Positions 41,262 to 53,853 of a stretch of 64,000 nucleotides of DNA are shown one piece after another (the stretch's first letter is position 1; each line of letters starts with the position of its first letter). This DNA is from Lucinisca nassula (taxonomy: Eukaryota > Mollusca > Bivalvia > Lucinida > Lucinidae): the NCBI GenBank assembly GCA_963580285.1, contig OY757023.1, forward strand, positions 125,479,440 to 125,543,439, in the 5' to 3' direction. The translations under genes and the position numbers were made by a program. The notes beneath the pieces were generated by a model. That model was given only the letters and a program-made list of their open reading frames with translations. It had not been told where the DNA came from and ran no database searches.

Positions 41262-44042
41262 CTAGAGAAAGTGACCAGTGGGTCACGTATACCCCCGGCC
41301 AGTGCCACCCTCTGATATATCTTTCGAGCTTGTATGTAATATGAATGAAGTCAAGAAGCTATAAGAATCTATAAATGTGCTTGTAAAAGCTAAACCAAAC
41401 ATAAAATTTCTAAATGGACCAAGGGAGTGAGGGCATCAAATAGAACATACAGGCATCTATAAACTTTGACATAAAACTTTAACCAAATGTAAAATTTCTA
41501 AGTCCGTGACCTTGAGGTCAAGGTCACCGTGGGTGGGGGGAGGGGCATGCATCATGAAATCATTTATCAAACATGAAGAGAATCTAACATGTGGTTACAG
41601 AGATATCAGCCATGAAAAAGGTTTAACACAAAACTTTGACGTAAAAGAAGATGAAAAGACAGACAGACAGCCCACCCAGGGGCTTGACCCAGAGGCTTAG
41701 ATATTCCATATGAAAGGTAATGCTATAGAGATATCCTTTACCAAACATGAAGAGAATCTTACATGTGGTTGCAGAGATATCAGCAATGAAAAAGGTTTAA
41801 CACAAAACTTTGACGTAAAATTAGATGAACAGACAGACAGACAAACCACCCAGGGGCTTGACCCAGGGGCTTAGATATTCCATATGAAAGGTAATGCAAA
41901 AGAGATATCCTTTACCAAACATGAAGAGAATCAAACATGTGGTTAAAGAGATATCAGCAATGAAAAAGGTTTAACACAAAACTTTGACGTAAAATTAGAT
42001 GAACAGACAGACAGACAGCCCACCCAGGGGCTTGACCCAGGGGCTTAGATATTCCGTATGAAAGGTAATGCTATACAGATATCCTTTACCAAACATGAAG
42101 AGAATCTAACATGCGGTTGCAGAGATATTAGCAATGAAAAAGGTTTAACACAAAACTATGACGTAAAAGTAGATGAACAGACAGACGGACAGACAGACAA
42201 CCCACCCAGGGGCTTGGATATTCCATATGAAAGGTAATGCTATAGAGATATCCTGTACCAACTAGAGCTGTCAGAGGATCTGACTATAGCCCCGCTTCAG
42301 CGCTGTCAGAGAAGAAAGTTATTTAAGCTGCAGAGAAAACAGTTATGAACAAGAAATTTTACATTATCTGGAAAAACTCTAAGAGTTGTGAGCCCTTGTC
42401 CCTCATTTCAATGAGCATGATACATTACCAGAATGTCCATGTTTATACTAAATTTCATCTTCCATTTTTCAATGTTCAAAGGGTAATAACTCCTAAAGTA
42501 GGCAAATCAGAGTCAGGGTTCCTGTGCTCTGCACATTGTCTCATGGTGCTTTACACTTGTGTGAAGTGTCATGAAAATATCTCAAATGGTTTGTGAGTTA
42601 TGGAGCCAACACAGTCAAAATTGCCTTTTTAAATGTTCAAAGGGCAATAACTCCTAAAGTAGGCAAACCAGAGTTATGGTTCCTGCACTCTGCACATCAT
42701 CTCAAGGTGCTTTTCATTTATTTGAAGTTTCATGAAAATATCAGAAACGGTTATGGAGCGGACATAGTTAAAATTGCCATTTTTTAATATTCAAAAGCCT
42801 ATAACTGAAAAAGTAGACAATCCAGAGTTTGGGTTCCTGCGCTCTGCACACGTAATATGGTGCTTTACATTTGTGTGAAGTTTCATAAAATTATCTCAAA
42901 CGGGTTTTGAGTTATCGAGCAAAGACGGCTAAAATTGATATTTTTCAATATTCAAAGGGAAATAACTCAAAAATTAGGCAATCCAGAGTTATGGCTCCTG
43001 CACTCTGCACACCATCTCATGGTGTTTAATGTTTGTGTGAAGTTTCATGAAAATATGTGAATGGGTTTTAAAGTTATGGAGCGGACACGAAAATTGTTAA
43101 CAGACACAGACAGACACACAGACAGACACACAGAAAATACGAAAACCAGAGTTACGGTTCTTGCGCTCTGCACATTGTCTCATAGTGCTTAACATTTGTG
43201 TGAAGTTTCATGAAATTATCTCAAACGGTTTTCGAGTTATGAAGCGGACACTGTTAAAATTGCCATTTTTCAATGTTCAAAGGGCAATAACTCCAAAAAT
43301 AAGCAATGCAGAGTTATGGTTCCTGCGCTCTGCACATCGTCCCATAGTGCTTAACATTTGTGTGAAGTTTCCTAAAAATATCTCAAACGGTTTTCGAGTT
43401 ATGAAGCGGACACAATTAAAATTGCCATTTTTCAATGTTCAAAGGGCAATAACTCCAAAAGTAGGCAATCCACAGTTATAATTTCTTCGCTCTGCACATT
43501 GTCTTATGGTGTTTAACATTTGTGTGAAGTTTCATGAAAATATGTTAAGCAGATACAAAGTTATGGAGCCAACACAAATTAACGGAATCACGGAATTACG
43601 GAATTACGGAATTACGGAAAATGTTCAAAGGGCAATAACTCCAAAAGTAGGCAATCCACAGTTATAATTCCTTCGCTCTGCACATTGTCTTATGGTGTTT
43701 AACATTTGTGTGAAGTTTCATGAAAAGATGTTAAGCAGATACAAAGTTATGGAGCCAACACAAATTAACGGAATCACGGAATGACAGAAGGACATGGCAA
43801 ATCCAATATAGCCCCACTTTTTCAAAGCGGGGCTATAAATATGAAGAGAATCCAACCTGTGGTTACAGAGATATGAGCAATCAAAAAGGTTTAACGCAAA
43901 ACTTTGACGTAAAGGTTGACGAACGACCGAACGAACGTACGAACGAACAAACGAACATACGAACGAACCAACAAACGGACGAACGGACGGAAAGACGAAA
44001 ACTATATACCCCCTGACATACTTCGTATGCCGGGGGTATAAA
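41262..44042 (+). mobile_element. Helitron-like element H8 (outer)
   Basis: CTAGAGAAAGTGACCAGTGG GTCAC (5' hairpin), then GTATACCCCCGGCC. Cores contain TATCCTTTACCAAACATGAA GAGAATC and AGACAGACAG. Tail: CGAACGAACGTACGAAC repeats, then TATACCCCCTGACATACTTC / GTATGCCGGGGGTATAA. Interrupted by H9 at 42262-43838. Confidence 0.82.
42262..43838 (+). mobile_element. Helitron-like element H9 (nested in H8)
   Basis: CTAGAGCTGTCAGAGGATCT GAC (hairpin), then TATAGCCCCGC. Cores of about 160-180 bp have TCAAAGGGCAATAACTCC, CGCTCTGCACATYGTCTYAT and GTGTGAAGTTTCATGAAAAT. Tail ACGGAATTACGG repeats, then TATAGCCCCACTTTTTCAAA GCGGGGCTATAA. The H8 core resumes exactly (CCAA/ATATGAAGAG). Confidence 0.85.
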
Positions 44043-44374
44043 TATGATTAAGATTGGTCATTGTCAGTAATGACAGACGAATTATTACTGTGATATTGTT
44101 GCACAGACTGTAAAATTGCCAGAAAGAAAACTGGTTTCCTTCAAATCGTTAATTAGTAATCAAGTTCATGACCCCGTTTTTTATTTTACAATTGTCTTGA
44201 TCCTGCATTCTCAAATCATTAAGCATTTACCAACATATTTTAGTTAATCCACAACAAACACATTTTAACCCATTCTAAGGAATGGTGGGAGATTTGATTT
44301 TTATTAAAATAGCACTGTTAGAAGAAATGTCATATCAAAAATAGTCTACAATAAAAGATATTTGTAGAAAGAAA

Positions 44375-46168
44375 CTAGAAATGTGTCCAGACGACACAGA
44401 TGCCCCCGCCAAGGGCCCCGCCTCACCCCGAAAATCCATGCAGCAACAAAATTTTCTAAGTGTGTGACCTTGTCATCAGGAACATTTGTGAGAAGTTATA
44501 TTGAAATTGGTGAAAAAATGTAAGCACTAGAGCAATGACAAAGTTTTTCAAAAAAAATAGCCACAATGACCTTGACCTTGAAAGTCGGACTCGCTCGAGG
44601 TATTGTCATAAGGAACATTTGTGCGAAGTTATATTAAAATCAGTGAAGAAATGTAGTCGCTAGAGCGATGACAAAGTTTTTCTAAAAATAGCCACAGTGA
44701 CCTTGACCTTGAAAGTCGAAATTGCTCGAGATATTGTCATAAGGAACATTTGTGTGAAGTTATATTGAAATCGGTGAAGATATGTAAGCGCTAGAGCGAT
44801 GACAAAGTTTTTCTAAAAATAGCCACACTGACCTTGACCTTGAAAGTGAAACTTGCTAGAGATATTGTCATAAGGAACATTTGTGTGAAGTAATATTGAA
44901 ATTGGTGAAAAAATGTAAGCGCTAGAGCAATGACAACGTTTTTCTAAAAATAGCCACAGTGACCTTGACCTTGAAAGTCAAACTCGTTCAAGGTATTGTC
45001 ATAAGGAACATTTGTGTGAAGTTATTTGAAACCAGTGAAGAAATGCAGGCGCTAGAGCAATGACAATTTTTTTTTAAAAATAGCCACAGTGACCTTGACC
45101 TTGAAAGTCGAACTCACTAGAGATATTGTCATAAGGAACATTTGTGTGAAGTTATATTGAAATCGGTGAAGAAATGTAAGCGCTAGAGCGATGACCAAGA
45201 TTTTCTAAAAATAGCCACAGTGACCTTGACCTTGAGGTCATGATCTTGAAAGTCAAACTCGCTCAAGATATTGTCATAAGGAACATTTGTGTGAAGTTAT
45301 ATTGAAATCAGAGAAGAAATATAGACGCTAGAGCTATGTTGTGCGAGGGGATAATTAAAAATTTTTAAGTCTGTGACCTTGACCTTGAAGCCATAGGCAT
45401 GAGTGGGGGTATTGCCAAATAAACATTTGGACCTGTAGCTATCATCATAGCATACATAAGCCAAATCCATAATATAGTTTGGAAAATTTGAGCTCTTTAA
45501 AATCTTTCACAGTAAAATTGTCTAAGTCTGTGACCTTGACCTTGAGGTCATAGGCATGGGTGGGGGTATTGCTGAATAAAACATTGTACCTATATCTATC
45601 ATCATATGAACCAAAGCCATCATAAAACTTCAGGTTCTACCAGGTACAAATACCTTAACTGGAGTCTTTAACATGGAAAATTTCTAAGTCCATGACCTTG
45701 ACCTTGAGGCCATGAGCATTGGTGGGGGTATCGCTGAATAAAACTTTGGACCTATATCTATAATCATACCAAATATGAACCAATTCCATCAAATGGTGTG
45801 GAAAATATGAGTTCTTAAATGTTCAAGTCTACCTGTTACAAAAACCTTAACCTGAGTCTTTAACATTGAAAATTTCTAAGTCTGTGACCTTGACCTTGAG
45901 GCCACAGGCATGGATGGGGGTATTGCTTAATAAAACTTTGGACCTATATCTATCATCATACCAAATGTGAACCAGTTCCATCAAATGGTAAGGAAAATAT
46001 GAGTTCTAAAAGTTCAGGCTCTACCTGTTACAAAAACTTTAACCTGAGGTTACAGGATCACGTACGTATGTACGTACACACACACGTACAGACGGACGTA
46101 CACATGTACGCACGTACGGAAAACCGAAAAACTATATGCCCCCGGCATCATATGATGCGGGGGCATAA
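44375..46168 (+). mobile_element. Helitron-like element H6
   Basis: CTAGAAATGTGTCCAGACGA CAC (hairpin), then AGATGCCCCCGCC. Two core types: about seven units with AAGGAACATTTGTGTGAAGT (to 45340), then longer units with CCTATATCTATCATCATAC (to 46040). CGTACGTA-type tract, then TATGCCCCCGGCATCATATG ATGCGGGGGCATAA. Confidence 0.85.
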
Positions 46169-46328
46169 AAATTACAAACTCAGTGCTTTCAGGAATCAGG
46201 AAATTTCAGCATAGGTACTCAGAGTGATTTGAGTGTCCTCTGAGAGTACATATACATGTTGACTTTTCACAGGCCAAAGGTCAGCTTGTACTTTTTACTG
46301 CATCATGATAACACATCCATGTGAAATA

Positions 46329-46543
46329 CATTACGCAAACATGCCTATACAAATACATTGCCACCTTTATCGCTGAAAAAAATGAACATTTTATGCTGAA
46401 AAATTGTGATATTTTCTTATTTCTGCTCAAAATATAGTTTGTGGGCACTCGTTAGAACCGCCTCAGCACTCGTTAGAACCGCCTCATCGAGGCGTTTCTA
46501 ACGAGTACACACAATCTATATTTTAGAGCAGAAATAAGAAAAA
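46329..46543. mobile_element. MITE family E, left part
   Basis: CATTACGCAAACATGCCTAT A start; apex region partly duplicated (CACTCGTTAGAACCGCCTCA twice). Stops at AATAAGAAAAA and resumes at 49328 (TAAGGTTCACCCC) to 49419. Confidence 0.78.
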
Positions 46544-49327
46544 CTAGAATTTGTTTTTCTACAAAAACACAGATGTCTCCCCCGTTTTTGACTGCTACGT
46601 ATAACCTTGACATTGGAGGTATTGAGCTGGGTCTTGTGTGCAACACATCATCTAATGAAGATGAACATTTCTACATAGTAACTTTAAAAATGTTCATAGA
46701 AAAATAAAAAAGTTATTGGCCGTAAACAAAAAAAAGCACTTTTTTACCTTTGACCTCTAAGTATGGCCTTGACCTTTGCGGTACAACACATCGTCTCATG
46801 ATGGTTAACATTTCTGCCAAGTAATTTCATAATCCATCAAAGAATAAGGAAGTTATTGACTGTCCTTTTTTTTTACCTTTGACCTCTAGGTATGACCTTG
46901 ACATTGGAGGTATGGACCTTGGTCTTGCACATGACTCATGGTCCAACTTTCAAGCCTCTAGCTCCAACAGTTTTTCAGATATCTTGCTGACAAGATTTTA
47001 TTAAAAAAAATTCAAAGGGCAATAACTCTTGAAAGGGGCATAATCCGGATGAGAAAAAAATACGTGTCAGCTTATTTTCCATTAGGAATGCATATATGAA
47101 ATTTCAAAACCATAGCATACACAGTTCTAAAGTTATGCTATGCATCACTTTTAGGATTCATTACAATGGGCACAAATTACCAAAATGACAAAGGGCCATA
47201 ACTCGCAAAGTATTTTTCGGAATTTTGTCAAAAGTTAATCAGTTCATATACTCATCACCACCAATATACTCAACAACTTTCAAGGCTCTAGCTCCAATAG
47301 TGTTTGAGATATTTTGCTGACAAGATTTTATTAAAAAAATTTCAAAGGGCAATAACTCTTGAAAGGGGGCTAATCCGGACGAGAAAAAAAATACGCGTCA
47401 GCTAATTTTTCATGAGGAACCCATATATGAAATTTCAAAACCCTAGCATACACGGTTCTAAAGTTATGCTATGCATCACTTTTAGCATACATTACAATGG
47501 GCACAAATTACCAAAATGACAAAGGGCCATAACTCACAAAGTATTTTTCGGAATGTTGTCAAAAGTTAATCAGTTCATCTACTCATCACCATCAATATAA
47601 TCACCAACTTTCAAGGCTCTAGCTCCAATAGTTTTTGAGATATCTTGCTGACAAGATTTTATTAAAAAAAAAAATTCAAAGGGCAATAACTCTTAAAGGG
47701 GGCATAATCCGGACAAGAAAAAAAATACGCGTCAGCTAATTTTCCATGAGGAATCCATATATGAAATTTCAAATCCCTAGCATACACGGTTCTTTAGTTA
47801 TGCTATGCATCAAAAGCGTAATGGACGGACGAACGAACCAGAACCAATATGCCCCACAAACTTTTTCAAAGTTGGGGGCATAATAAGAAAGTTATTGACA
47901 GAACACAAAAAAGGCCCTTTTTTTTCCTTTAACCTCTATGTATGACCTTGACGTTTCAGGTATTAAACTGGGTCATGCGTGCAACACATCATCTCATGGT
48001 GGTTAACATTTCTGCCTAGCAATTTCAAAATCCATCTAAAAATAAGAAAGTTATTGACCAAACACGAAAAAAGGCCCCTTTTTTACCTTTGACCTCTATG
48101 TATGACCTTGACATTTTAGGTACCAAACTGAATCATGCATACAACACATCGTCCCATGATAGTTAACATGTTTGCCAAGTAACTTCAAATTCTATTTAAA
48201 AATAGGCAAGTTATTGACAAGACCAGAAAAAAGGCCCCTTTTTTAACCTTTGACCTCAAAGTATGACCTTGACCTTTGAGGTACCAACCTGGGTCACGCG
48301 CTCAACACATCGCCTTATATTGGTTCACATTTCTGCCATGTGATTTCAAAATCCATCTCAAAATAAGAAAGTTATTGACCAAATACGAAAAAAAGGCCCA
48401 CTTTTTGACCTTTGACCTCTAAGTATGACCTTGACCTTTGAGGTACCGACCTGCCTCATGTGCACCACACATGGTCTCATGATTGTTAATAATTATGCCA
48501 AGTAATTTTAAAATCCATCTCAAAATTAGAAAGTTATTGACCAAATACGAAAAAAGGCCCCTTTTTTGACCTTTGACCTCTAAGTATGACCTTGACCTTT
48601 GAGGAACCGACCTGCCTCATGCGCACCACACATCGTCTTATAGTTGTTAATAATTATGCCAAGTAATTTTAAAATCCATCTCAAAATAAGAAAGTTATTG
48701 ACCAAATACGAAAAAAAGGCCCCTTTTTTGACCTTTGACCTCTAAGTATGACCTTGACCTTTGAGGTACCGACCTGCCTCATGCGCACCACACATCGTCT
48801 TATGGTTGTTAATAATTATGCCATGTAATTTTAAAATCCATCTCAAAATAAGAAAGTTATTGACCAAATACGAAAAAAAGGCCCCTTTTTTACCTTTGAC
48901 CTTTAAGTATGACCTTGACCTTTGAGGTACCGACCTGCTTCATGCGCTACCCCCATCGTCTTATGGTTGTTAATATTTCTGCCGAGTAATTTTAAAATCC
49001 ATCAAAAAATAAGAAAGTTATTGACCGGACACGATTTGCCCATACATATATACATACCAACAAACTTCCAAGGGAGATAATTCAAAAAGTATAAATGCGA
49101 GAGTTATGGTTCTTGCGCACTGCACGTCGTCTAATGCTGATTAATATTTATACGAAGTTTCGTGACGATAGCTCTAACGGTTTTCAAGTTACAGAGCGGA
49201 CACGAAAGTGTGACAGACGGACAGACGGACAGACAGACAGACGGACAGACGGACAGACAGACAGACAGACGCCCGGGGGAAAAACAATATGTCTCTCCGA
49301 AAAAAAAATTTTTCGGGGGAGACATAA
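46544..49327 (+). mobile_element. Helitron-like element H5 (inserted in MITE E)
   Basis: CTAGAATTTGTTTTTCTACA AAAACAC (hairpin TTTGT/ACAAA), then AGATGTCTCCCCCG. Cores have TGACCTTTGACCTCTAAGTA, CCTTTGAGGTACCGACCTG and AAGAAAGTTATTGACC. GAC tract 49207-49272, then TGTCTCTCCG ... CGGGGGAGACATAA. The MITE reads on exactly after it. An older element (46943-47883) is embedded. Confidence 0.85.
46943..47883 (+). mobile_element. Embedded Helitron-like element lacking its 5' end
   Basis: Three cores of about 315 bp with AAGGGCAATAACTCTTGAAA, GTTCTAAAGTTATGCTATGC and TCAAAAGTTAATCAGTTCAT. Tail TATGCCCCACAAACTTTTTC AAAGTTGGGGGCATAA. No head motif at its left border, where the H5 core breaks off, so a deletion joined them. 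Confidence 0.7.
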
Positions 49328-49419
49328 TAAGGTTCACCCCTGCAAACCCCAGTTTTTTTACCGGTATATAAAAGTGGGGTTCAAGTGGGTCAAAATTATG
49401 TAGGCGTGTTTTCCTGATG

Positions 49420-49850
49420 AGTGCATTCGTTCAGATCTACAAAATGGTTTTTCATAGGTTGTTGGTGCTCATTAGGACTGCCTCATTGAGGCAGTTCTTA
49501 CAAGTACCCACAACCTATGTCTTGGAGCAGAAATGAGCAAAATAAAGTATACCCTATAAATCCCAGTTTTTCTCTTTATAAAGTGGGTTTTAGAGGGGTG
49601 TTCAATATACAGACTTGTTAACATGATACAGTAGAACTTCAATGGCTCGAACACTGATGGTTCGTTAACCATGGATGAGTCAAACCCATTCTTGAGCCCC
49701 TAGCGAAATCCTCTACATAAGAAATAGTGGGGGATAATTAAGGAGATTTTAGTCTTTTATTTTGCAAATGCATGCTGTGTGTACTCATTAGAATCGCCTC
49801 GATGAGGTGATTCTAATGAGAACACACAGCATACATATTCATTATAGAAC
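49420..49850. mobile_element. Family E MITE copies
   Basis: Apices TTAGGACTGCCTCATTGAGG CAGTTCTTA (49470-49498) and TTAGAATCGCCTCGATGAGG TGATTCTAA (49789-49817). The second has longer arms, ATGCTGTGTGTACTCA / TGAGAACACACAGCAT. Confidence 0.7.
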
Positions 49851-49984
49851 ACCGAAAAGATGTCTAAAAGTATCTCGTTATGCCTCCTGACAGTAACCTC
49901 AGTGGCTCAAACTACCCGTCTCGAACAGATTTTCAAGGTCCCAAAGGTGTTCGAGCCATTGAAGTTCGACTGTACTTTACTGCT

Positions 49985-50085
49985 GGCTTCTCCAGACTTT
50001 CAGATGAGTCTTTAAACCGAGGTTCTGTCTCCATATGACCTTTGTTGTTGGTGGGACGTAAAACTCAAACACACTCACTGATACT
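49985..50085 (+). mobile_element. SINE type 1, 3' body only
   Basis: GGCTTCTCCAGACTTTCAGA through GGTGGGACGTAAAACTCAAA C. The tRNA head is absent. From 50090 to 51070 only a decayed core I (50673-50735) is seen. Confidence 0.75.
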
Positions 50086-51073
50086 TTACTGGTCACCATA
50101 GGGCAGCACAAGAAGCTTCATCATGAAGAAAGGGAACAGGCTGCAGTCTGACAGAGTTGGTACCCAGAGTGATTTGAGTTTTCATAAGGGAAACAGTAAT
50201 TTGTTTGAAAAGAGTTGACTCTCTCCGAAAAGTATCAAATCACCTAAAAAAAATTTTTTTTAACAATTTGCTCCTTACTGTCCCAATATTTTTTTCATGT
50301 GTAAATTACAGAAAAAACCTGATAAAACTGCACACAGAGAGAACCCATATCAGGCTGTCCCTGAAATGGAAGACACTAACCAGACTGCTACTTTGGTGTA
50401 GATTGATTCAGGGTCTGCATTCCTTACCTGGGCAGTATAGTTCAAATTTCTAATGCAGTTATTATATGATCTTTCTGTAGAGATGAATGAATACCCTAGA
50501 AAATCTTTCCACCCTTGTTATACAACAAAGACAACTTTCAGAACATTTTTTCCTTTGAATGAAAAAGGAAATACTTTATATACCCTAATAGTTGAAAACA
50601 TTTTTAAATAAGCCTAATCATATCATTAATTATTCGTTAATTACATGTACTTTGGCTGCAAAGGTTTTTGCTCTGTGGCATATAGTGCAAACCCTGATCA
50701 AACTAGCAGTCTGATCTGGATCTACAGTGTTTGGTCAGATTTATTTTGACTCTTTTGTGTCCATACATATAGAATGAATAGGTTATGCTCTGAGATGAAC
50801 GTCTGATGAAAGTATATTGCCTGATTAGTAGTGTGGTCTAAAATGCAGGTGGTCTTATAACCATTCTTCTTAACACTAAATAACCAGTTACCACTGCTGT
50901 ATATTGATAGTAAAGCCCTAAATCAAAAACAAAATCTGGATCCACTTGTTCAAAACTAACAATGTCGTTAGTTAACATATCATTAAAAGTTTGATCATTT
51001 AATATGGCAAATAAGCCAATATTTCTGCTGAAAAAAATGTGGATAGCTTTTGCATTTCAAATTTTTCAAGCAA

Positions 51074-52636
51074 CTAAAAATGTGTCAATATGACACAGAT
51101 GCCCCCGCCCAGGGTCCACCCGTCCCGGAAAAAAATCATGTTGCAACTACAGCTGTCATTGGATAGCATAACTCACCTGGAACAGTGTCCTTGAGGTCAA
51201 TGGCATAGGTAGGGGTATTGCCGATTCAGCCTTAAAATAAATAACTATTTTCATATCACATATGAACCCTATCCATCAATTTTGGAAAAAATGAGCTCTT
51301 AAAACTTTAACATTAAAAACTTCTAGGTCCATGACCTTGACCTTGAGGTCCTGGGCAAGGGCAGGATAATTGTTGAATGAAACTTTTTACCTTTATCTAT
51401 CATCTTTCCAAATATGAAGCAAATCCATTATATGGTTTGGAAAATATGAGCTCTTAACATACTTTAAAATTAAAAATTTCTATGGCTGTGACCTTGACCT
51501 TACCTTGACCTTGAGGCCACAGGCATAGCTGTATGTCTTGTTGGACCTGTATCTATAATCATACCAAATATAAACGCAATCCCATCATATAGTTTTCAAA
51601 ATATGAACTCTTAAAAAAATAATGTTTAAAAATTTCTAAGTCTGTGACCTTGACCTTGAAGTCATAGGCATGGGTAGGCGTATGACAAATGGAACTTTGG
51701 ACCTGTATATAACATCAAACCAAATATGAACCAAATGAATCATAAAAGTTCAGGTTGTACCTGGTACAAATACCTTAACCCGAGTCTTAAACATTAAAAC
51801 TTTCTAAGTATGTGACCTTGACCTTGAGGTCATGGGTATGGGTGGGGCATTGCTGAATAAAACTTTGAACCTATATCTATCATCATACCAAACATGAACC
51901 AAATTCATTACATGGTTAAGAAAATATGAACTGAAGTTCTACCTGGTACAAATACCTTAACCTGGGTCTTAAACATTAAAATATTCTAAGTCCGTGACCT
52001 TGACCTTGAGACCAAGGATAGGTGTGGGGGTATTGCTGGATAAAACTTTGGACCCATATCTATCATCATACTAAATATAAACCACATCCATTGCATGGTT
52101 TGAAAAATATGAGCTCAAGTTCTACCTGGACCAAAAACCTTAACCTGAGTCTTAAACATTAAAAAGTTCTAAGTCCGTGACCTTGACCTTGAGACCATGG
52201 GTAGGTGTGGGGTATTGCTGGATAAAACTTTGGACCCATATCTATCATCATATTAAATATAAACCACATCCATTCCATGGTTTGAAAAATATGAGCTCAA
52301 GTTCTACCCTGACCAAAAACCTTAACCTGGGTCTTAAACATTAAAAATTTCTAGGTCCGTGACCTTGACCTTGAGACCATAGGTAGGTGTGGAGGTATTC
52401 CTAGATATAACTTTGGACCCATATCTATCATCATACTAAATATAAACCACATCCATTCCATGGTTTGAAAAATATGAGCTTGGGGCCCTACCAAGTTCTA
52501 CCCTGACCAAAAACCTGAACCCGAGTCTCAGGATTACGTACGTACACACTTTCGTACATTCGGACACACGTACGCACGTACGGAAAACCAAAAAACTATA
52601 TGCCCATCCCCGGCATCATACGATGCGGGGGCATAA
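51074..52636 (+). mobile_element. Helitron-like element H7
   Basis: CTAAAAATGTGTCAATATGA CAC (hairpin), then AGATGCCCCCGCCC. About eight cores with GTCCGTGACCTTGACCTTGA G and ATATCTATCATCATAC. CGTACGCACGTACGG tract, then TATGCCCATCCCCGGCATCA TACGATGCGGGGGCATAA. Confidence 0.82.
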
Positions 52637-52981
52637 AAATACTTGTGTATTAGATATTGTAACTGCTAGAACTATTAACATTTTGACAATAAGCAAGCTC
52701 ATTAAGCTACTTTAAACAACTGGATCAGATTCAGTTGCTCAGTCAGATGAGCATTCAACTGGTGATCTGAAGCTTGGCGGTTGGTTAAAAACATTCTTTC
52801 ATGAAGATCAATCAGTTTCTGGCAAATAATATGCATTGTTCTGTATAAGCATATCGAGGGGATGTGTTGTTTGGTAAACTGGCTCAAATGATTTAAGTGT
52901 TGACTGGGATGTTAAACTTCAAACCAAACTAACAAATCAAAGAGCAAACTCCCCATTGGATTGCACACTTTACAAATAAAA

Positions 52982-53714
52982 CAAGAAAGCAGTCTGAAGG
53001 ACAACCAAATCCCCTGCCGCACTTTGTATCCAGGCTCAACCTTGTCACCGTCACCTGTGACCTTGACCTTGAGTTGGCATGGTTTATTTATGGTTCTGCA
53101 CATCAGCTCACTGTGGGGTATATTTCACAAAAGTTTAATGAAAATCCTTCCAAGGGTAAAGGAGATATGGAACGGACATAAAATTCCAACTTTCAAACTT
53201 GTGACCTTCAACCGTGACCTTGATCTTGACTCAGCATGGTTCATTTATAGGTTCTGCACACCAGCTCATTGAGACGAATAATTGACCAAAGTTTAATGAA
53301 AATCTATCAAAGGGTTCAGGAGATATGGAGCGGACAAGAAAGTGCTATGAACAGATGGATGGACAGACTGACAGACGGACGGACGAACATGGGTTGTGCA
53401 CATCAGCTCACTTAGAAGAATATTTGACCAAAGTTTAATGCAAATCCTTCCAAAGGTAAAGGAGATATGGAACGGGCAAAAAATTCCAAGTTTCAAACTC
53501 CTGACCTACACCTTGACTCGGCATGGTTCATTTATGGGTTCTGCAAACCAGCTCACTGAGAGGAAAAATTGACCAAAGTTTAATGAAAATTTATCAAAGG
53601 GTTCAGGAGATATGGAGCGGACAAGAAAGTGTTATGGACAGACAGACAGACGGAAGGACAGACAGACGAAGGCCATTCCTATAATCCCCGCTCCGCTTCG
53701 CGGCAGAGGATTAA
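52982..53714 (+). mobile_element. Helitron-like element H10
   Basis: CAAGAAAGCAGTCTGAAGGA C, then AAATCCCCTGCCGC. Three cores with TTCATTTATAGGTTCTGCAC and AAAGTTTAATGAAAATC. GAC tract, then AATCCCCGCTCCGCTTCGCG GCAGAGGATTAA. Same family as H4, about 110 bp longer. Confidence 0.82.
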
Positions 53715-53853
53715 TAAATAACTCTTTATTAGCCGTATTAAAGTTAATCTCTCTGATTTCAGCAGACCTTTACAATCAAAGCATTGAGAACACTGGTGAG
53801 TTGATTGTCGCAGACAGAAGACTGGGAAAAATTTCCTGAACCAGGGCTTTGAC

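Noticed and set aside
42593..43481. Several 64-106 codon frames with repeated FNVQRAITPK
   Set aside because: Helitron-like core repeats translated; units differ by indels and have no consistent frame.
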